A stretch of DNA of 64,000 bases from Spirochaetales bacterium. GTDB taxonomy: Bacteria; Spirochaetota; Spirochaetia; SZUA-6; RPPD01. The DNA lies in the NCBI GenBank assembly GCA_016929065.1, contig JAFGJO010000065.1:1-64000 (forward strand). Direction: 5' to 3'. This document shows positions 36,201 through 45,091 of this stretch, piece by piece (the stretch's first letter is position 1; each line of letters begins with the position of its first letter). The notes beneath the pieces were generated by a model. It worked only from the letters and a program-made list of their open reading frames with translations, was not told the origin of the DNA and searched no databases. A program made the position numbers and the translations under genes.

Positions 36201-37265
36201 ATGAAATCATACAGAGTAGTTATCATCCTTGCGCTTTTCGGCATTGTCATTGCGATACTTGTTTTTTTTGGAGAACCAAACCTCCGTCCCTCGTTTCATA
36301 ATGACCTGTCCCATCTGAGTATTAAAAAAATCGACTATAACATTACGGTTTTCACCTGGGAACCACCTGATTGGGATGACTACTATCATTTTGCTGTTCA
36401 AAAAGCGATAATTTATGACCATCGGGATAAACAGAGCCCTCTTTACAGGCTTAATAACGGAGAAAAGATATCCTCCGTCCCTGAACTCGCTGGAATAATA
36501 AAAAGCTCTATTCTTATTGCCAAACAATCTGACGGTGCATTCGATCCAACTATTTTACCGCTTACCTCGCTCTGGGCGTTTGACAAGGGGGGGCGGCTTC
36601 CCACTCCTGACGAAATTCGGGCCGGGTTACAAAAAATCGGGTACAATAAAATCCATTTGGATGATTCAGAGGTCATACAATTGCCACCAGGGATTCAGCT
36701 CGATCTCGGCGGTATCGCAAAAGGAACGATTATTGATGAAATAGGCGACTATTTTGATGACCATGGCTTCAACAATTATTTGATCGAAGGCGGTGGAGAT
36801 ATAATCGTTAAAAACACAAAACCAAACGGTGCCCTATGGAGAATCGCACTTCGGGCGCCCCGTATTCCCGGAGTTCCCTTCGAATCAGGAAAATTTGAAA
36901 AGGGTCGGCTAAAACCCATCGGTATTGTAGAAATTGGAAAGCCAGGCCAAAAAATAGCATTGGTCACCTCGGGTGATTATGAACGTGTCTTTCGCGAAAG
37001 TGGTAAAATTTATCATCACCTCCTGGATCCAAAAACAGGGTACCCCGCAAGAGGTACTGCTTCGGTGACAGTGATTGCATCGACCTGCGAACAGGCAGAC
37101 GCACTTGCCACAGCGGCATTTGTCAAAGGATATGATGAAGGACTGAAGTTTCTGGAATCATTACCGAATGTTGAGGGATTGCTCATTAAAGATATAGGAA
37201 ACGGCGATGTTGAGACAGCAAAAACAAGCGGGTTCCCGGAATTAATACCAATTACAACAGATTGA
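36201..37265 (+). CDS. apbE: FAD:protein FMN transferase (ApbE family)
   Basis: 354 residues. An N-terminal hydrophobic anchor (about 5-25) places it on the periplasmic face, where ApbE links FMN to Thr/Ser of flavoproteins such as Rnf or Nqr subunits. Family motifs: SDGAFDPTILPL, LDLGGIAKG, IEGGGDI, and HHLLDPKTGYPA with the catalytic-site His/Asp. Two word copies, read as LRP just after the anchor and SSVP near residue 92, both fall outside the catalytic motifs. No Rnf/Nqr gene lies in this window. The ribosome site before the ATG is poor. Confidence 0.93.
   Translation: MKSYRVVIILALFGIVIAILVFFGEPNLRPSFHNDLSHLSIKKIDYNITVFTWEPPDWDDYYHFAVQKAIIYDHRDKQSPLYRLNNGEKISSVPELAGIIKSSILIAKQSDGAFDPTILPLTSLWAFDKGGRLPTPDEIRAGLQKIGYNKIHLDDSEVIQLPPGIQLDLGGIAKGTIIDEIGDYFDDHGFNNYLIEGGGDIIVKNTKPNGALWRIALRAPRIPGVPFESGKFEKGRLKPIGIVEIGKPGQKIALVTSGDYERVFRESGKIYHHLLDPKTGYPARGTASVTVIASTCEQADALATAAFVKGYDEGLKFLESLPNVEGLLIKDIGNGDVETAKTSGFPELIPITTD
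36281..36290 (-). repeat. GGGACGGAGG word, copy 18 (in apbE)
   Basis: Read Leu-Arg-Pro directly after the membrane anchor. Confidence 0.65.
36471..36481 (-). repeat. GGGACGGAGGA word, copy 19 (in apbE)
   Basis: Read Ser-Ser-Val-Pro, 190 bases after the previous copy but in a different frame. Confidence 0.7.
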
Positions 37266-37272
37266 TGACCCA

Positions 37273-37283
37273 CCTCCGTCCCC
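37273..37283 (-). repeat. GGGGACGGAGG word, copy 20 (intergenic)
   Basis: Eight bases after the apbE stop; direct repeat with copy 21, 54 bases apart. Confidence 0.75.
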
Positions 37284-37326
37284 ATGGAAACAAAAACCGC
37301 AACCCATATTTCCTGAAAAACAGAAA

Positions 37327-37338
37327 TCCTCCGTCCCC
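37327..37338 (-). repeat. GGGGACGGAGGA word, copy 21 (intergenic)
   Basis: 26 bases upstream of the -35 box of the chemoreceptor gene. Confidence 0.75.
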
Positions 37339-37363
37339 TGCATTGTCAATAATCCAAATAAAA

Positions 37364-37393
37364 TTGACATCAGCTGCTCAATAATCCTATACT
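37364..37393 (+). promoter_or_regulatory. Promoter of the LacI-MCP gene
   Basis: TTGACA (37364-37369), 18 bases, TATACT (37388-37393); ATG 33 bases on with AAGGGA. Confidence 0.65.
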
Positions 37394-37425
37394 TAGCATT
37401 ATAGTCTCTGAAATAAGGGAAAATA

Positions 37426-39867
37426 ATGGAACTCAATCCAAAGCAAAAAAAAAGAAAAACCATCGCATTTCTTATCCGCGGACTCACGACAAGTGTGGGA
37501 ATCAAGATATGGGAAGGGATCTGCGACGAAGCAGCCAGAAGAAATGTCAATCTGATTACATTGCTGGGGAACAAACTTGACGGGGATCCTGCCAACAGCA
37601 TTTATGATCTTGTCCGAAAAAACACGGTGGATGGGATTATCGCATGGGCTTCATCAGATCTCGATAAATTTGCAGATTATTACGACAATTACGCCGGAAT
37701 TCCCCTGGTGACGTTAACATTAAAAATAAAAAACTACCCGGTGATTGCCATCGATACCTACAGCGGGATGCGTGACGCAGTGGAACACCTCATCACCGTT
37801 CACAAGTTTACCAAAATCGGATTTATCAGGGGACCGGAACACCATGCATATGCAATCGAACGGTACAAAGCATATCTTGATGCGATTGCCGCGCACGGGA
37901 TACCGAAAGACAACCAGCTTATTACCCCCTGCGTGGGGTTCACGCACGAGGACGGAATCGCGGGATTCAACATTCTCTGCAAGGAAAGAAATCTCCAGCA
38001 CGGCAAAGATATTGAAGCTATTGTCACCATTTCTGATAATGTGGCTTTCGGGGTGCTCGACGCATGCAAACTATCCCATATTTCAGTCCCTGATGAACTT
38101 GCCGTAACCGGCTATAATTTTTCAGAACAGGGTATCTGTTCAACGCCGTCTGTGACGAGTGTGGCAATGCCCTTCGAATTACAGGGAGAAAAAGCCGTTG
38201 ATATTCTCATCGACCTTATGGACGGAAAAAATACTCCGGATGCAACTCCTTTGAAATCACGGTTCGAAATACAGCAATCGTGCGGGTGCGGGATGCTGAA
38301 AACCCTGCAATCCCAGACCTATCACGAGGAAAGTGAGGAATTCGAGATTGCAGATGATCCGCTCCGGTTAAAGAGACAGCACATAAAGAATATATCCGAG
38401 CTTTTTAAAGAACCCTTCAACGAAATAATTATTCAGGAACTTGCCGGCCATCTCATAACGAATATCGGGAACATAGACAATAAAGAAATTATTTCCATGG
38501 CTTTTTCCGCCAAATTTATCGAGGCCTTCCAGAAAGACGTATTCGAACAGAAGGAAGGTCATTTTATTTCCGAACTCGAATCGATACTGTCACTTGTAGT
38601 CCGCTCAGACGGCGACACAAAAGCATGGCAGGGGTGTATTTCAATCCTGCGCAACCATCTGAGAAAATATGAGCTGTTTTCCACGGAGTACCTGAAGGGG
38701 TTGCATCAGCTTGACCAGGCAAGAATCATTATCAGTGAATACACGCGCCGCCAATTCATGAGCAGATCGGTTGTGGTTGAAAGCAGAATGAGCTTTATCC
38801 GTGAACTTTCAACAAACATGATTTCCACGACCGCTCTGGATAAATTAAAGACAAATTTAAGCAGAAGGATCAGTGATTTTTCGATTGACAATTATTTTCT
38901 AGTTCTCTACGACAAAATTCACACGTACAAATTCCCCGATCCGCTTCCGCAGACATCTACGCTTCTCATTGCACATGACCAGGATCACGACCTGCTTCAG
39001 GAAAGCACTGAACAGGAAACCTTCTTTACCCATAATCTTCTTCCCGATTCCATGCTGACACTCATGGACAAGTTCAATTTTCTTATCCTGCCGCTGTATG
39101 TCAATGACAGCATTATCGGGCACCTTATTCTCAACAATGCCAGAATTGAAAGCAATATTTACCCCCTCTACAGGGATATTTTAAGCAGCGCACTTCACAA
39201 TATTTTTCTTATCAACGAGCTGTCAAAAACCCGTGATTCCCTGGAGGAAACCCTGCAGGTTCTGAAATCAAAAGCAAGTACCATTTCCAAAAACAGCGTT
39301 ACGATCAGCGACCGTGTCAATGATATATCCGCCGCTTCGGAACAATCCGCAAGAAGCATCGATACCATCTCCGGGAACATCAATGATATTCTGGAAATTG
39401 TCCATCAGGCGGTAAAACTCGGGACCAGGGCAAATTCACTTATCGCACAGCTGCGCGATCATTCCGACAAGATCGGCGGTTTTTCAAAGGTGATTTACGA
39501 TATCGCAGAACAGACTAACGTTCTTTCGATTAATGCCGCGATCGAAGCAGCCCGCGCTGGGGATACCGGCAGGGGTTTCTCGATTGTTGCCCGTGAAATC
39601 AAGGACCTGTCGAAGAAAACAGTACAGTCCACGGAAGATATCAATGGGATCATCAAAATCATCCAGGAGAGTACCCAAACGACATCCGAAAATGTCGGCA
39701 AGGTCATTTCCATTATCGAAAATATTTCAACATTATCGGAAAATGTTACCACAGCGATTGAAGAGCAGTCAAAGACAACAAATAACATCGCATCATTATT
39801 AACCGAAGCAGCCGCAGGGACAAAGGAAATAGCAGAAGAGATTTCCGAAGTCGCAAGCGGAGAATAA
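37426..39867 (+). CDS. Soluble chemoreceptor with a LacI-like sugar-binding domain
   Basis: 813 residues, no membrane helix. Residues about 10-290 form a LacI/GalR-type ligand domain (TIAFLIRG, FTKIGFIRGPEH, VPDELAVTGYNF) ending QSCGCGM; a middle region of about 300 residues is partly GAF-like; the C-terminal 200 residues are a methyl-accepting signalling domain with the tip EQTNVLSINAAIEAARAGD. It would report cytoplasmic sugar to CheA/CheW. The same sensor, with the same CGC ending, is fused to AraC at 18.96 kb. Its promoter follows two copies of the dispersed word. Confidence 0.88.
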   Translation: MELNPKQKKRKTIAFLIRGLTTSVGIKIWEGICDEAARRNVNLITLLGNKLDGDPANSIYDLVRKNTVDGIIAWASSDLDKFADYYDNYAGIPLVTLTLKIKNYPVIAIDTYSGMRDAVEHLITVHKFTKIGFIRGPEHHAYAIERYKAYLDAIAAHGIPKDNQLITPCVGFTHEDGIAGFNILCKERNLQHGKDIEAIVTISDNVAFGVLDACKLSHISVPDELAVTGYNFSEQGICSTPSVTSVAMPFELQGEKAVDILIDLMDGKNTPDATPLKSRFEIQQSCGCGMLKTLQSQTYHEESEEFEIADDPLRLKRQHIKNISELFKEPFNEIIIQELAGHLITNIGNIDNKEIISMAFSAKFIEAFQKDVFEQKEGHFISELESILSLVVRSDGDTKAWQGCISILRNHLRKYELFSTEYLKGLHQLDQARIIISEYTRRQFMSRSVVVESRMSFIRELSTNMISTTALDKLKTNLSRRISDFSIDNYFLVLYDKIHTYKFPDPLPQTSTLLIAHDQDHDLLQESTEQETFFTHNLLPDSMLTLMDKFNFLILPLYVNDSIIGHLILNNARIESNIYPLYRDILSSALHNIFLINELSKTRDSLEETLQVLKSKASTISKNSVTISDRVNDISAASEQSARSIDTISGNINDILEIVHQAVKLGTRANSLIAQLRDHSDKIGGFSKVIYDIAEQTNVLSINAAIEAARAGDTGRGFSIVAREIKDLSKKTVQSTEDINGIIKIIQESTQTTSENVGKVISIIENISTLSENVTTAIEEQSKTTNNIASLLTEAAAGTKEIAEEISEVASGE

Positions 39868-39889
39868 CAATAAAACAACGGAGTGTGCA

Positions 39890-40852
39890 ATGAACTATAC
39901 ATTTCTTGGGAAAACCGGGGTTCAGGTGTCTGAACTCTGTTTCGGGACCATGACATTCGGGAATCAGGCTGATGAGGCGGAATCAAAGCGTCTTTTTTCT
40001 GCCGCTTGTGATGCCGGAATAAATTTCTTTGACTCTGCAAATGTCTACGGCAGGGGAATTGCAGAAACAATTCTCGGGAAGTGCATACAGGGACGGAGGA
40101 ATGAGCTGGTGATCACCACAAAGGTATACAACAAAATGTCCGACCAGATCAACGACCGCGGCAGCTCGCGCAGGCATATTACCGCTGCTATCGAGGCCAG
40201 CCTGAAACGGCTGCACACCGATTATGTCGATATTTATTTTCTGCACGGCTGGGATGAACACACTGCACTGGAAGAAACACTGTCCACGCTCACCACTCTT
40301 ATGGAAAAGGGGAAAATTATCTATTACGGCATTTCAAATTTCTCTGCCTGGCAGATTGAAAAAGCAATTCGGGTGGCAGAACGAAACAACCTCCGTCCCC
40401 CGTCGGTCATTCAGCCGATGTACAATCTGGTAAAACGGCAGGCTGAGGTGGAAATTCTGCCAATGGCCCTGGATGAAAATCTCGGCGTTATTTCCTACAG
40501 TCCGCTCGGTGGCGGATTATTGACCGGAAAATATCTGAATTCTGCGGATACATCCCGCGGCAGGCTTGATGAAAACGACAAATACAAACGCAGGTTTGGG
40601 CTGCCCCGTTACCGGGATGCGGCGGAAAAATTTATAGAGTATGCTGAAAAAACCAGAACAAGTCCTATCAGTCTGGCAGTGGCCTGGGTACTCGCCCATC
40701 CAGCAGTAACGGCGCCTATTATTGGCGCGAGGAGTGTCGAGCAGCTTCGCCCAAGTCTTGATGCGGTAAAGATTGACATGACGCCTGAACTGTATGAGAA
40801 ACTATCCTCATTTTCAGAGGCTCCGCCGCCGGCCACTGACCGCAACGAGTAA
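39890..40852 (+). CDS. Aldo/keto reductase
   Basis: 320 residues, typical NADPH-dependent TIM-barrel oxidoreductase of the potassium-channel-beta/YajO-like group. Asp in FFDSANVYGRG, Lys in VITTKVYN and His in IYFLHGWDE make the catalytic set with the Tyr of NVYG; the cofactor segment IIGARSVEQL is near the C-terminus. Starts 22 bases after the chemoreceptor gene, so probably co-transcribed, perhaps acting on a sugar aldehyde sensed by it (inference). Two word copies lie in it, opposite in orientation: GRR near residue 68 and LRP near residue 168. Confidence 0.92.
   Translation: MNYTFLGKTGVQVSELCFGTMTFGNQADEAESKRLFSAACDAGINFFDSANVYGRGIAETILGKCIQGRRNELVITTKVYNKMSDQINDRGSSRRHITAAIEASLKRLHTDYVDIYFLHGWDEHTALEETLSTLTTLMEKGKIIYYGISNFSAWQIEKAIRVAERNNLRPPSVIQPMYNLVKRQAEVEILPMALDENLGVISYSPLGGGLLTGKYLNSADTSRGRLDENDKYKRRFGLPRYRDAAEKFIEYAEKTRTSPISLAVAWVLAHPAVTAPIIGARSVEQLRPSLDAVKIDMTPELYEKLSSFSEAPPPATDRNE
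40090..40100 (+). repeat. GGGACGGAGGA word, copy 22 (in aldo/keto reductase gene)
   Basis: Read Gly-Arg-Arg in the reductase frame. Confidence 0.7.
40390..40400 (-). repeat. GGGGACGGAGG word, copy 23 (in aldo/keto reductase gene)
   Basis: Read Leu-Arg-Pro; opposite orientation to copy 22 in the same gene. Confidence 0.7.
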
Positions 40853-40868
40853 TCATCCTCGAAAACAA

Positions 40869-40880
40869 TCCTCCGTCCCC
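40869..40880 (-). repeat. GGGGACGGAGGA word, copy 24 (intergenic)
   Basis: In the 48-base gap between the converging reductase and metalloprotease genes. Confidence 0.75.
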
Positions 40881-40900
40881 ATATTTATTTAAAAAAAGCC

Positions 40901-42775
40901 TTATCTCCTAAATGAGTCAGGAGTGAGGGTCTCGACAATATATTCCTGACGATCATTGCCGACCGGATCAGGAGCAATCGGCAAAACATCCTCCGAAGTT
41001 GCCCCGGTTACATCACCGCTGTAGGACCGCTGAAAAAAAAGATTGATATTTAACCAGTCATTATAATCACTGAACGTGCTGTACAGAGGCACCATCGCGG
41101 TAGAAGAATTGCTGTCATGATCCCAGAGATCTTCGTTTAAATTTTTATTCACCGTGCCTGTTCTGTCTCCATTCCCGTCAAAATCAATGCCGTCAGTGGT
41201 TGAACGTCCAAGGCCATCTGCTTCCATCGCGGCAGTCTCATCAATACCGGAGCCTGATCCATCAGAGTAATCCATAATAAATGATGTTTCATACCGGTTA
41301 TTGGTAAGGTCAAATGAACCATTCGGAAGGTATTCATCAAAGTCCGGATCTTGACTTGGATAATACAAAGAATACCGCCGGAAATAATAATACCGGTCTC
41401 CCTCGTTGTCTCCCGGTGTAGGGAGCCCCGAAAGCTGGTACATATAGTTCATGATACTGTAATAGTTCGGCATATAATTGGTACTGACATTCCCGCCGTG
41501 GTATAAACCCAGGTTATGCCCGAATTCGTGCATCATAGTACTCGCCTGGTAATTTATCAATTGATTCAGATATTCCTGAGTAGAAGCATTCAGCCCCCAG
41601 TTCCCCAGGGTGATGATAAGGTCATTCCCGTTGAGTTCCGCTACCCCGGAGGAACCGCCTGCACCGTCCGCTTCCTGGCTGTATGCATACAGCATATAAT
41701 GGAAGACCTGTTTTTTTGCCAGCGGCATGTAGGTATATTTATACTCATACAGATTCGCTTTTCCTGCCTCAAGCCCAAGAGCAACTCCGGCTGAAAACGG
41801 TACAAGATGGCTTGTATCATCAAGGTCATAATCTGTCGGGTTTGACCCCGCAGCCGGATGATACAGGTTCCCCACGTCAAAGTGAATTGCAATCCCTTTT
41901 GCGGTAAATGCGGCGACCATTTTATCGAGAGCTTCTTTCCGGGGCATCACCCCGGGATCAGTACTGTCCATATGATCGATATGAATAAAAATATCCCGTA
42001 CACCGGTCCGCGCGCCCCAGTCATACAGGGGGAGCCCGGCAAAGGTTCTACCGGCTTCTGCCTCGCAGTAATCAGGGATTCCGTCTTCATCGGCATCCAC
42101 CGCGCCGGCCGGCACATCGTTCGGGCCGCCGGCAGTAGCATAATCATGAAGCGTCCAGTCCGCGGCAGTATTTGTGTCTGAAAGTGAACCGTCACGGGAA
42201 ATGGATTTGCCATAGTTGGAAATGCCTGAACCATCCGTAGTAATAGGCAGCTCAGGAGCATTTCCTCCTGCCCATGAATTCGCAGTTGTCGGATTAATGG
42301 TTGTACTGCCGAATTTCACACAATCAACGGTCACTCCATTTTTCAATAATTCAACAATCCCGCTCCCAACATATGTGCCGTCGAATACCCAGTTCGGCAC
42401 CAAATCAGTGGAGCTAACAACATATACGATACGTTCACCGTTTACTGTGTCCTCCATTATCTTCCCGCGTATAATTGCATAACTACCCGGCTGAATAAGA
42501 AGACTTGGCAGACTGAATGTAAGTTGACCTGTCCATGTATAGGGAGAATTTACCATTCTCGAGGCAGTCCGAAGCTTGAAGTCACTTAACTGCGCCACTT
42601 CGCTTGAATTATTGTATACCTCCAGCCAGCTGGAAATATTGGAATACGGACAGCTCCCCACCTCTGAAATAATGAGCGACCCATTATATACCACTGTATT
42701 ATTCGGAGGGGTGCATGCCGATAAAATCACAAAACCCGCGATGAATAAATATTTCATAAAGATTGGTAAACGCAT
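40901..42775 (-). CDS. Zinc metalloprotease lipoprotein with lamin-tail domain
   Basis: 624 residues from the ATG at 42775, preferred over 42790 because GGGAGG lies 6 bases upstream. Lipobox VILSAC sets the lipidated Cys near residue 21. A lamin-tail-like domain (about 30-160; SLIISEVGS, WLEVYNNS, FKLRTAS) precedes a D-rich spacer and a metzincin-like protease with HEFGHNLGLYH near 430 and a Met-turn candidate YSIMNYMY. So a surface or periplasmic protease; substrate unknown. It carries no dispersed-word copy although genes on both sides do. Confidence 0.85.
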   Translation of the reverse strand: MRLPIFMKYLFIAGFVILSACTPPNNTVVYNGSLIISEVGSCPYSNISSWLEVYNNSSEVAQLSDFKLRTASRMVNSPYTWTGQLTFSLPSLLIQPGSYAIIRGKIMEDTVNGERIVYVVSSTDLVPNWVFDGTYVGSGIVELLKNGVTVDCVKFGSTTINPTTANSWAGGNAPELPITTDGSGISNYGKSISRDGSLSDTNTAADWTLHDYATAGGPNDVPAGAVDADEDGIPDYCEAEAGRTFAGLPLYDWGARTGVRDIFIHIDHMDSTDPGVMPRKEALDKMVAAFTAKGIAIHFDVGNLYHPAAGSNPTDYDLDDTSHLVPFSAGVALGLEAGKANLYEYKYTYMPLAKKQVFHYMLYAYSQEADGAGGSSGVAELNGNDLIITLGNWGLNASTQEYLNQLINYQASTMMHEFGHNLGLYHGGNVSTNYMPNYYSIMNYMYQLSGLPTPGDNEGDRYYYFRRYSLYYPSQDPDFDEYLPNGSFDLTNNRYETSFIMDYSDGSGSGIDETAAMEADGLGRSTTDGIDFDGNGDRTGTVNKNLNEDLWDHDSNSSTAMVPLYSTFSDYNDWLNINLFFQRSYSGDVTGATSEDVLPIAPDPVGNDRQEYIVETLTPDSFRR

Positions 42776-42837
42776 ATGAAACCTCCCCATGTTTTAATCA
42801 TACAACCTCAATTTTCTTTTTCAATACAAAATGCTAT

Positions 42838-43239
42838 TTAAATTTGATTGCTTTTTATCATGGGAACAGTTTCAGTATTTTCCTGAAATCCGCATTGTAC
42901 GTAAAATTCCTTCTGCGCTGTATATGAACTCAGGATAATCCGCGGGATATGTGTGTATTTTTCCTGCATTATGCCAAGCAGTTTTTTTCCGATTCCCTGT
43001 TTTTGATATTCCGGCATCACCAAAAGCCAGTGAATATAGACAAAAAAACTGTGGTCCGTCACCGCAGAGCATAATCCAACCAATGTCCTTCCAGCCCATG
43101 CCGAAAAAACGGTATCAGAATGCTGACAGGCCTGTACCAGCTTCGCGGGGAACATTCCCGATTCCCACATAACCGACAAAAACAACCGCTCAAGCTGCTC
43201 TGTGGAAATATCTTTCCTGTCTGAATATTCGATAGTCAT
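42838..43239 (-). CDS. GNAT-family N-acetyltransferase
   Basis: 133 residues from the ATG at 43239 (GTG at 43242 is equally close to the GGCGGG ribosome site). The acetyl-CoA-binding signature is LVMPEYQKQGIGKKLLGIMQ, followed by FYVQCGFQE near the end, the usual GNAT pattern. The acceptor cannot be told from sequence. Lies between two exported-protein genes and probably forms its own unit. Confidence 0.88.
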   Translation of the reverse strand: MTIEYSDRKDISTEQLERLFLSVMWESGMFPAKLVQACQHSDTVFSAWAGRTLVGLCSAVTDHSFFVYIHWLLVMPEYQKQGIGKKLLGIMQEKYTHIPRIILSSYTAQKEFYVQCGFQENTETVPMIKSNQI

Positions 43240-43272
43240 CACATCCCGCCGGTTATAATTACACGATTCGTT

Positions 43273-43857
43273 TTACTCTGGCTTTGCAGGCTGAACAGCG
43301 TGCTCCTGCTGTTTCTGCTTTTTGATTTTTTGTTCCTTAATCGAAAGGAGAATCAAAAAGACAACCGCTCCAAAAAAAATAGACAAATCCGCAACATTCA
43401 AAATTCCCGTGCGGAGCCAGTCCACCGGCGGTATTCCGAAATTAAGAAAATCGGCCACTTTGCCCGACACGAGCCGCTCCATAATGTTGCTTACCCCGCC
43501 TCCGATGATGCAAGCCATCACAATTCGTTCCGCAATGGTAAAATCCACTTTTTTTATGAGTCCGTTAAACAGCACAGCATCCTTGTCAATAAAAATCATG
43601 CCGGCCATGATGATCAGCACGATCAGAGGCCCAATGGTGAGCAGTATCGATTTCAACGGTTCGGGAAGATCTCCCCCCATACCCAGAAACGCCCCGTCAT
43701 TTTCAACATAAGTCATAATGAATATTTCACCGACGATGTTCATTGTCCCCTGTCCTTCCAGCTCATGCCGGGCAATGATCTTGGACACCTGGTCCAGCGC
43801 AATATTGAGCAGTATCACGCCGACAAGCAGTACAATAACCAGTATTTTCTTTTTCAT
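43273..43857 (-). CDS. lspA: Signal peptidase II paralogue 1 with Asp-to-Glu change in the NxxDR box
   Basis: 194 residues from the ATG at 43857 behind AGGAAG. Cleaves prolipoprotein signal peptides in the inner membrane. Four membrane helices; DQVSK, YVENDGAFLG and the aspartyl dyad in KVADFLNF and LNVADLS are present. The family box GNxxDR reads SNIMERL, with Glu for the conserved non-dyad Asp. A longer C-terminal tail rich in Lys/Gln follows the last helix. A second, fully canonical LspA is at 57.2 kb, so this copy may have a special substrate. Ends 31 bases from the acetyltransferase gene. Confidence 0.88.
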   Translation of the reverse strand: MKKKILVIVLLVGVILLNIALDQVSKIIARHELEGQGTMNIVGEIFIMTYVENDGAFLGMGGDLPEPLKSILLTIGPLIVLIIMAGMIFIDKDAVLFNGLIKKVDFTIAERIVMACIIGGGVSNIMERLVSGKVADFLNFGIPPVDWLRTGILNVADLSIFFGAVVFLILLSIKEQKIKKQKQQEHAVQPAKPE

Positions 43858-43886
43858 TTTCTTCCTGCATAAAAAAATTTCAGTCG

Positions 43887-44010
43887 ACAATTAAAATCTT
43901 CAGATTTTAATTGTCTTCCAATATATTGTGGAGTTATATACAAAAATAATTTTTTGTATATAACTCCAGGTAATCGCTGATAATCCATATAGGGAGTATC
44001 AGCGATTACC
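43887..44010. repeat. Three consecutive perfect inverted repeats between mtnP and lspA
   Basis: From the mtnP side: (1) 14-bp arms 43969-43982 and 43997-44010, loop 14, covering the last mtnP codons; (2) 18-bp arms 43929-43946 and 43951-43968, loop 4, directly abutting the first; (3) 13-bp arms 43887-43899 and 43902-43914 with a 2-base centre. All arms pair without mismatch. The last lies 30 bases before lspA. Probably terminator/processing structures of mtnP, but a row of three is unusual. Confidence 0.85.
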
Positions 44011-44865
44011 CCAGTATTTATTATAAAAAATATCAAGCTTCCGTTTTGTTTCATACGGAACCATCGTCAGATCTGTCATGATTGCACCGGCTGCTGCTGA
44101 ATGACATACACAGGTATCCTTTTTTGCCAGTTTTTCAATCAAAAGCGGCACCAGTTTTTTTATCCCGTCGACATTTTTTCTCATGGTTTCCATGACATAT
44201 TCGACCGTGACGCTTTCTTCATGTTCCCGCCAGCAGTCGTAATCGGTCACCATGCCGATCGAGGCATAACACATCTCCGCTTCCCGTGCGAGTTTTGCCT
44301 CTGGCAAGGCGGTCATCCCGATGATCTGGCCATTCCAGCTTCTATACATATGCGATTCTGCCTTCGATGAAAATGCAGGCCCCTCCATGGCAATGAGTGT
44401 TGCCTCTTTATGAAAGGGGTGGCTGGTTTGCTCGAGGGCTTCTATAATAAGTGCCTGTGTTTTTATGCAAAACGGGTCTGCAAATGCAACATGACCGACA
44501 ATCCCGTCGCCGAAAAACGTCGCAGGACGCTGCCGCGTCCGGTCAATTATGTTTGTTGTCACGGCAAATTCGCCCGGCTTGTACTCTTCTGCAAGAGAAC
44601 CAACGGCACTGACTGCAAAAATAGTGTGAACTCCCAGACTTTTAAAGGCCCACATGTTCGCCTTCGAGTTGACATCTGTCGGGAGAATCCGGTGGCCTTT
44701 CCCGTGACGTGGAAGAATTGCGGCGATTGTTCCGTTCAATTCAACAAGAGTGAATAAATCCGACGGCATGCCGAAGGGGGTCGGGATATCCACTTTTCCG
44801 ATAATTTTTCCGCTGTCAAAGTTCTCAAGACCGCTGCCGCCGATTATTCCGATTGATGCGTTCAC
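43999..44865 (-). CDS. mtnP: S-methyl-5'-thioadenosine phosphorylase
   Basis: 288 residues, GTG start at 44865 behind AGGAGG. Phosphorolyses methylthioadenosine to adenine and methylthioribose-1-phosphate in methionine salvage. Family marks: IGIIGGSGLENF at the N-terminus, the phosphate-site PRHGKGHRI, EGPAFSSKAES with the Met of the purine site, and the MVTDYDCW segment bearing the Asp that selects adenine nucleosides. The last codons form one arm of a perfect hairpin. Sits upstream of lspA in the same direction. Confidence 0.93.
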   Translation of the reverse strand: MNASIGIIGGSGLENFDSGKIIGKVDIPTPFGMPSDLFTLVELNGTIAAILPRHGKGHRILPTDVNSKANMWAFKSLGVHTIFAVSAVGSLAEEYKPGEFAVTTNIIDRTRQRPATFFGDGIVGHVAFADPFCIKTQALIIEALEQTSHPFHKEATLIAMEGPAFSSKAESHMYRSWNGQIIGMTALPEAKLAREAEMCYASIGMVTDYDCWREHEESVTVEYVMETMRKNVDGIKKLVPLLIEKLAKKDTCVCHSAAAGAIMTDLTMVPYETKRKLDIFYNKYWGNR

Positions 44866-45058
44866 CGATGCCTCCTGTTTTTCAACAATTGTCTATCTTA
44901 CTGATTTTGCCCGGGACAGGCAAGTCAGAAGACAGGATTTTCATCCAAAGGACAGGAGAGTGACACAAAGGATGAAACACAATGACAGAGAAAGCAAAAA
45001 TTAATACGATAAACACCAGCTTTGAGTTCCTTGAGCAAAAAAAATAATTCCACTGCTA

Positions 45059-45070
45059 TCCTCCGTCCCC
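45059..45070 (-). repeat. GGGGACGGAGGA word, copy 25 (intergenic)
   Basis: 21 bases before the radical SAM gene start, in the position where a promoter -10 or leader would be expected. The rest of the 44866-45091 gap holds a degenerate ACAGGAT/CACAAAGG-type repeat remnant near 44930-44970. Confidence 0.75.
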
Positions 45071-45091
45071 GCAAAGTGCTATATTTTCCCC

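Noticed and set aside
37273-37338. Two word copies as a LacI-type operator pair for the chemoreceptor gene
   Set aside because: The word is not palindromic and occurs at many unrelated sites, so a specific operator role is unsupported.
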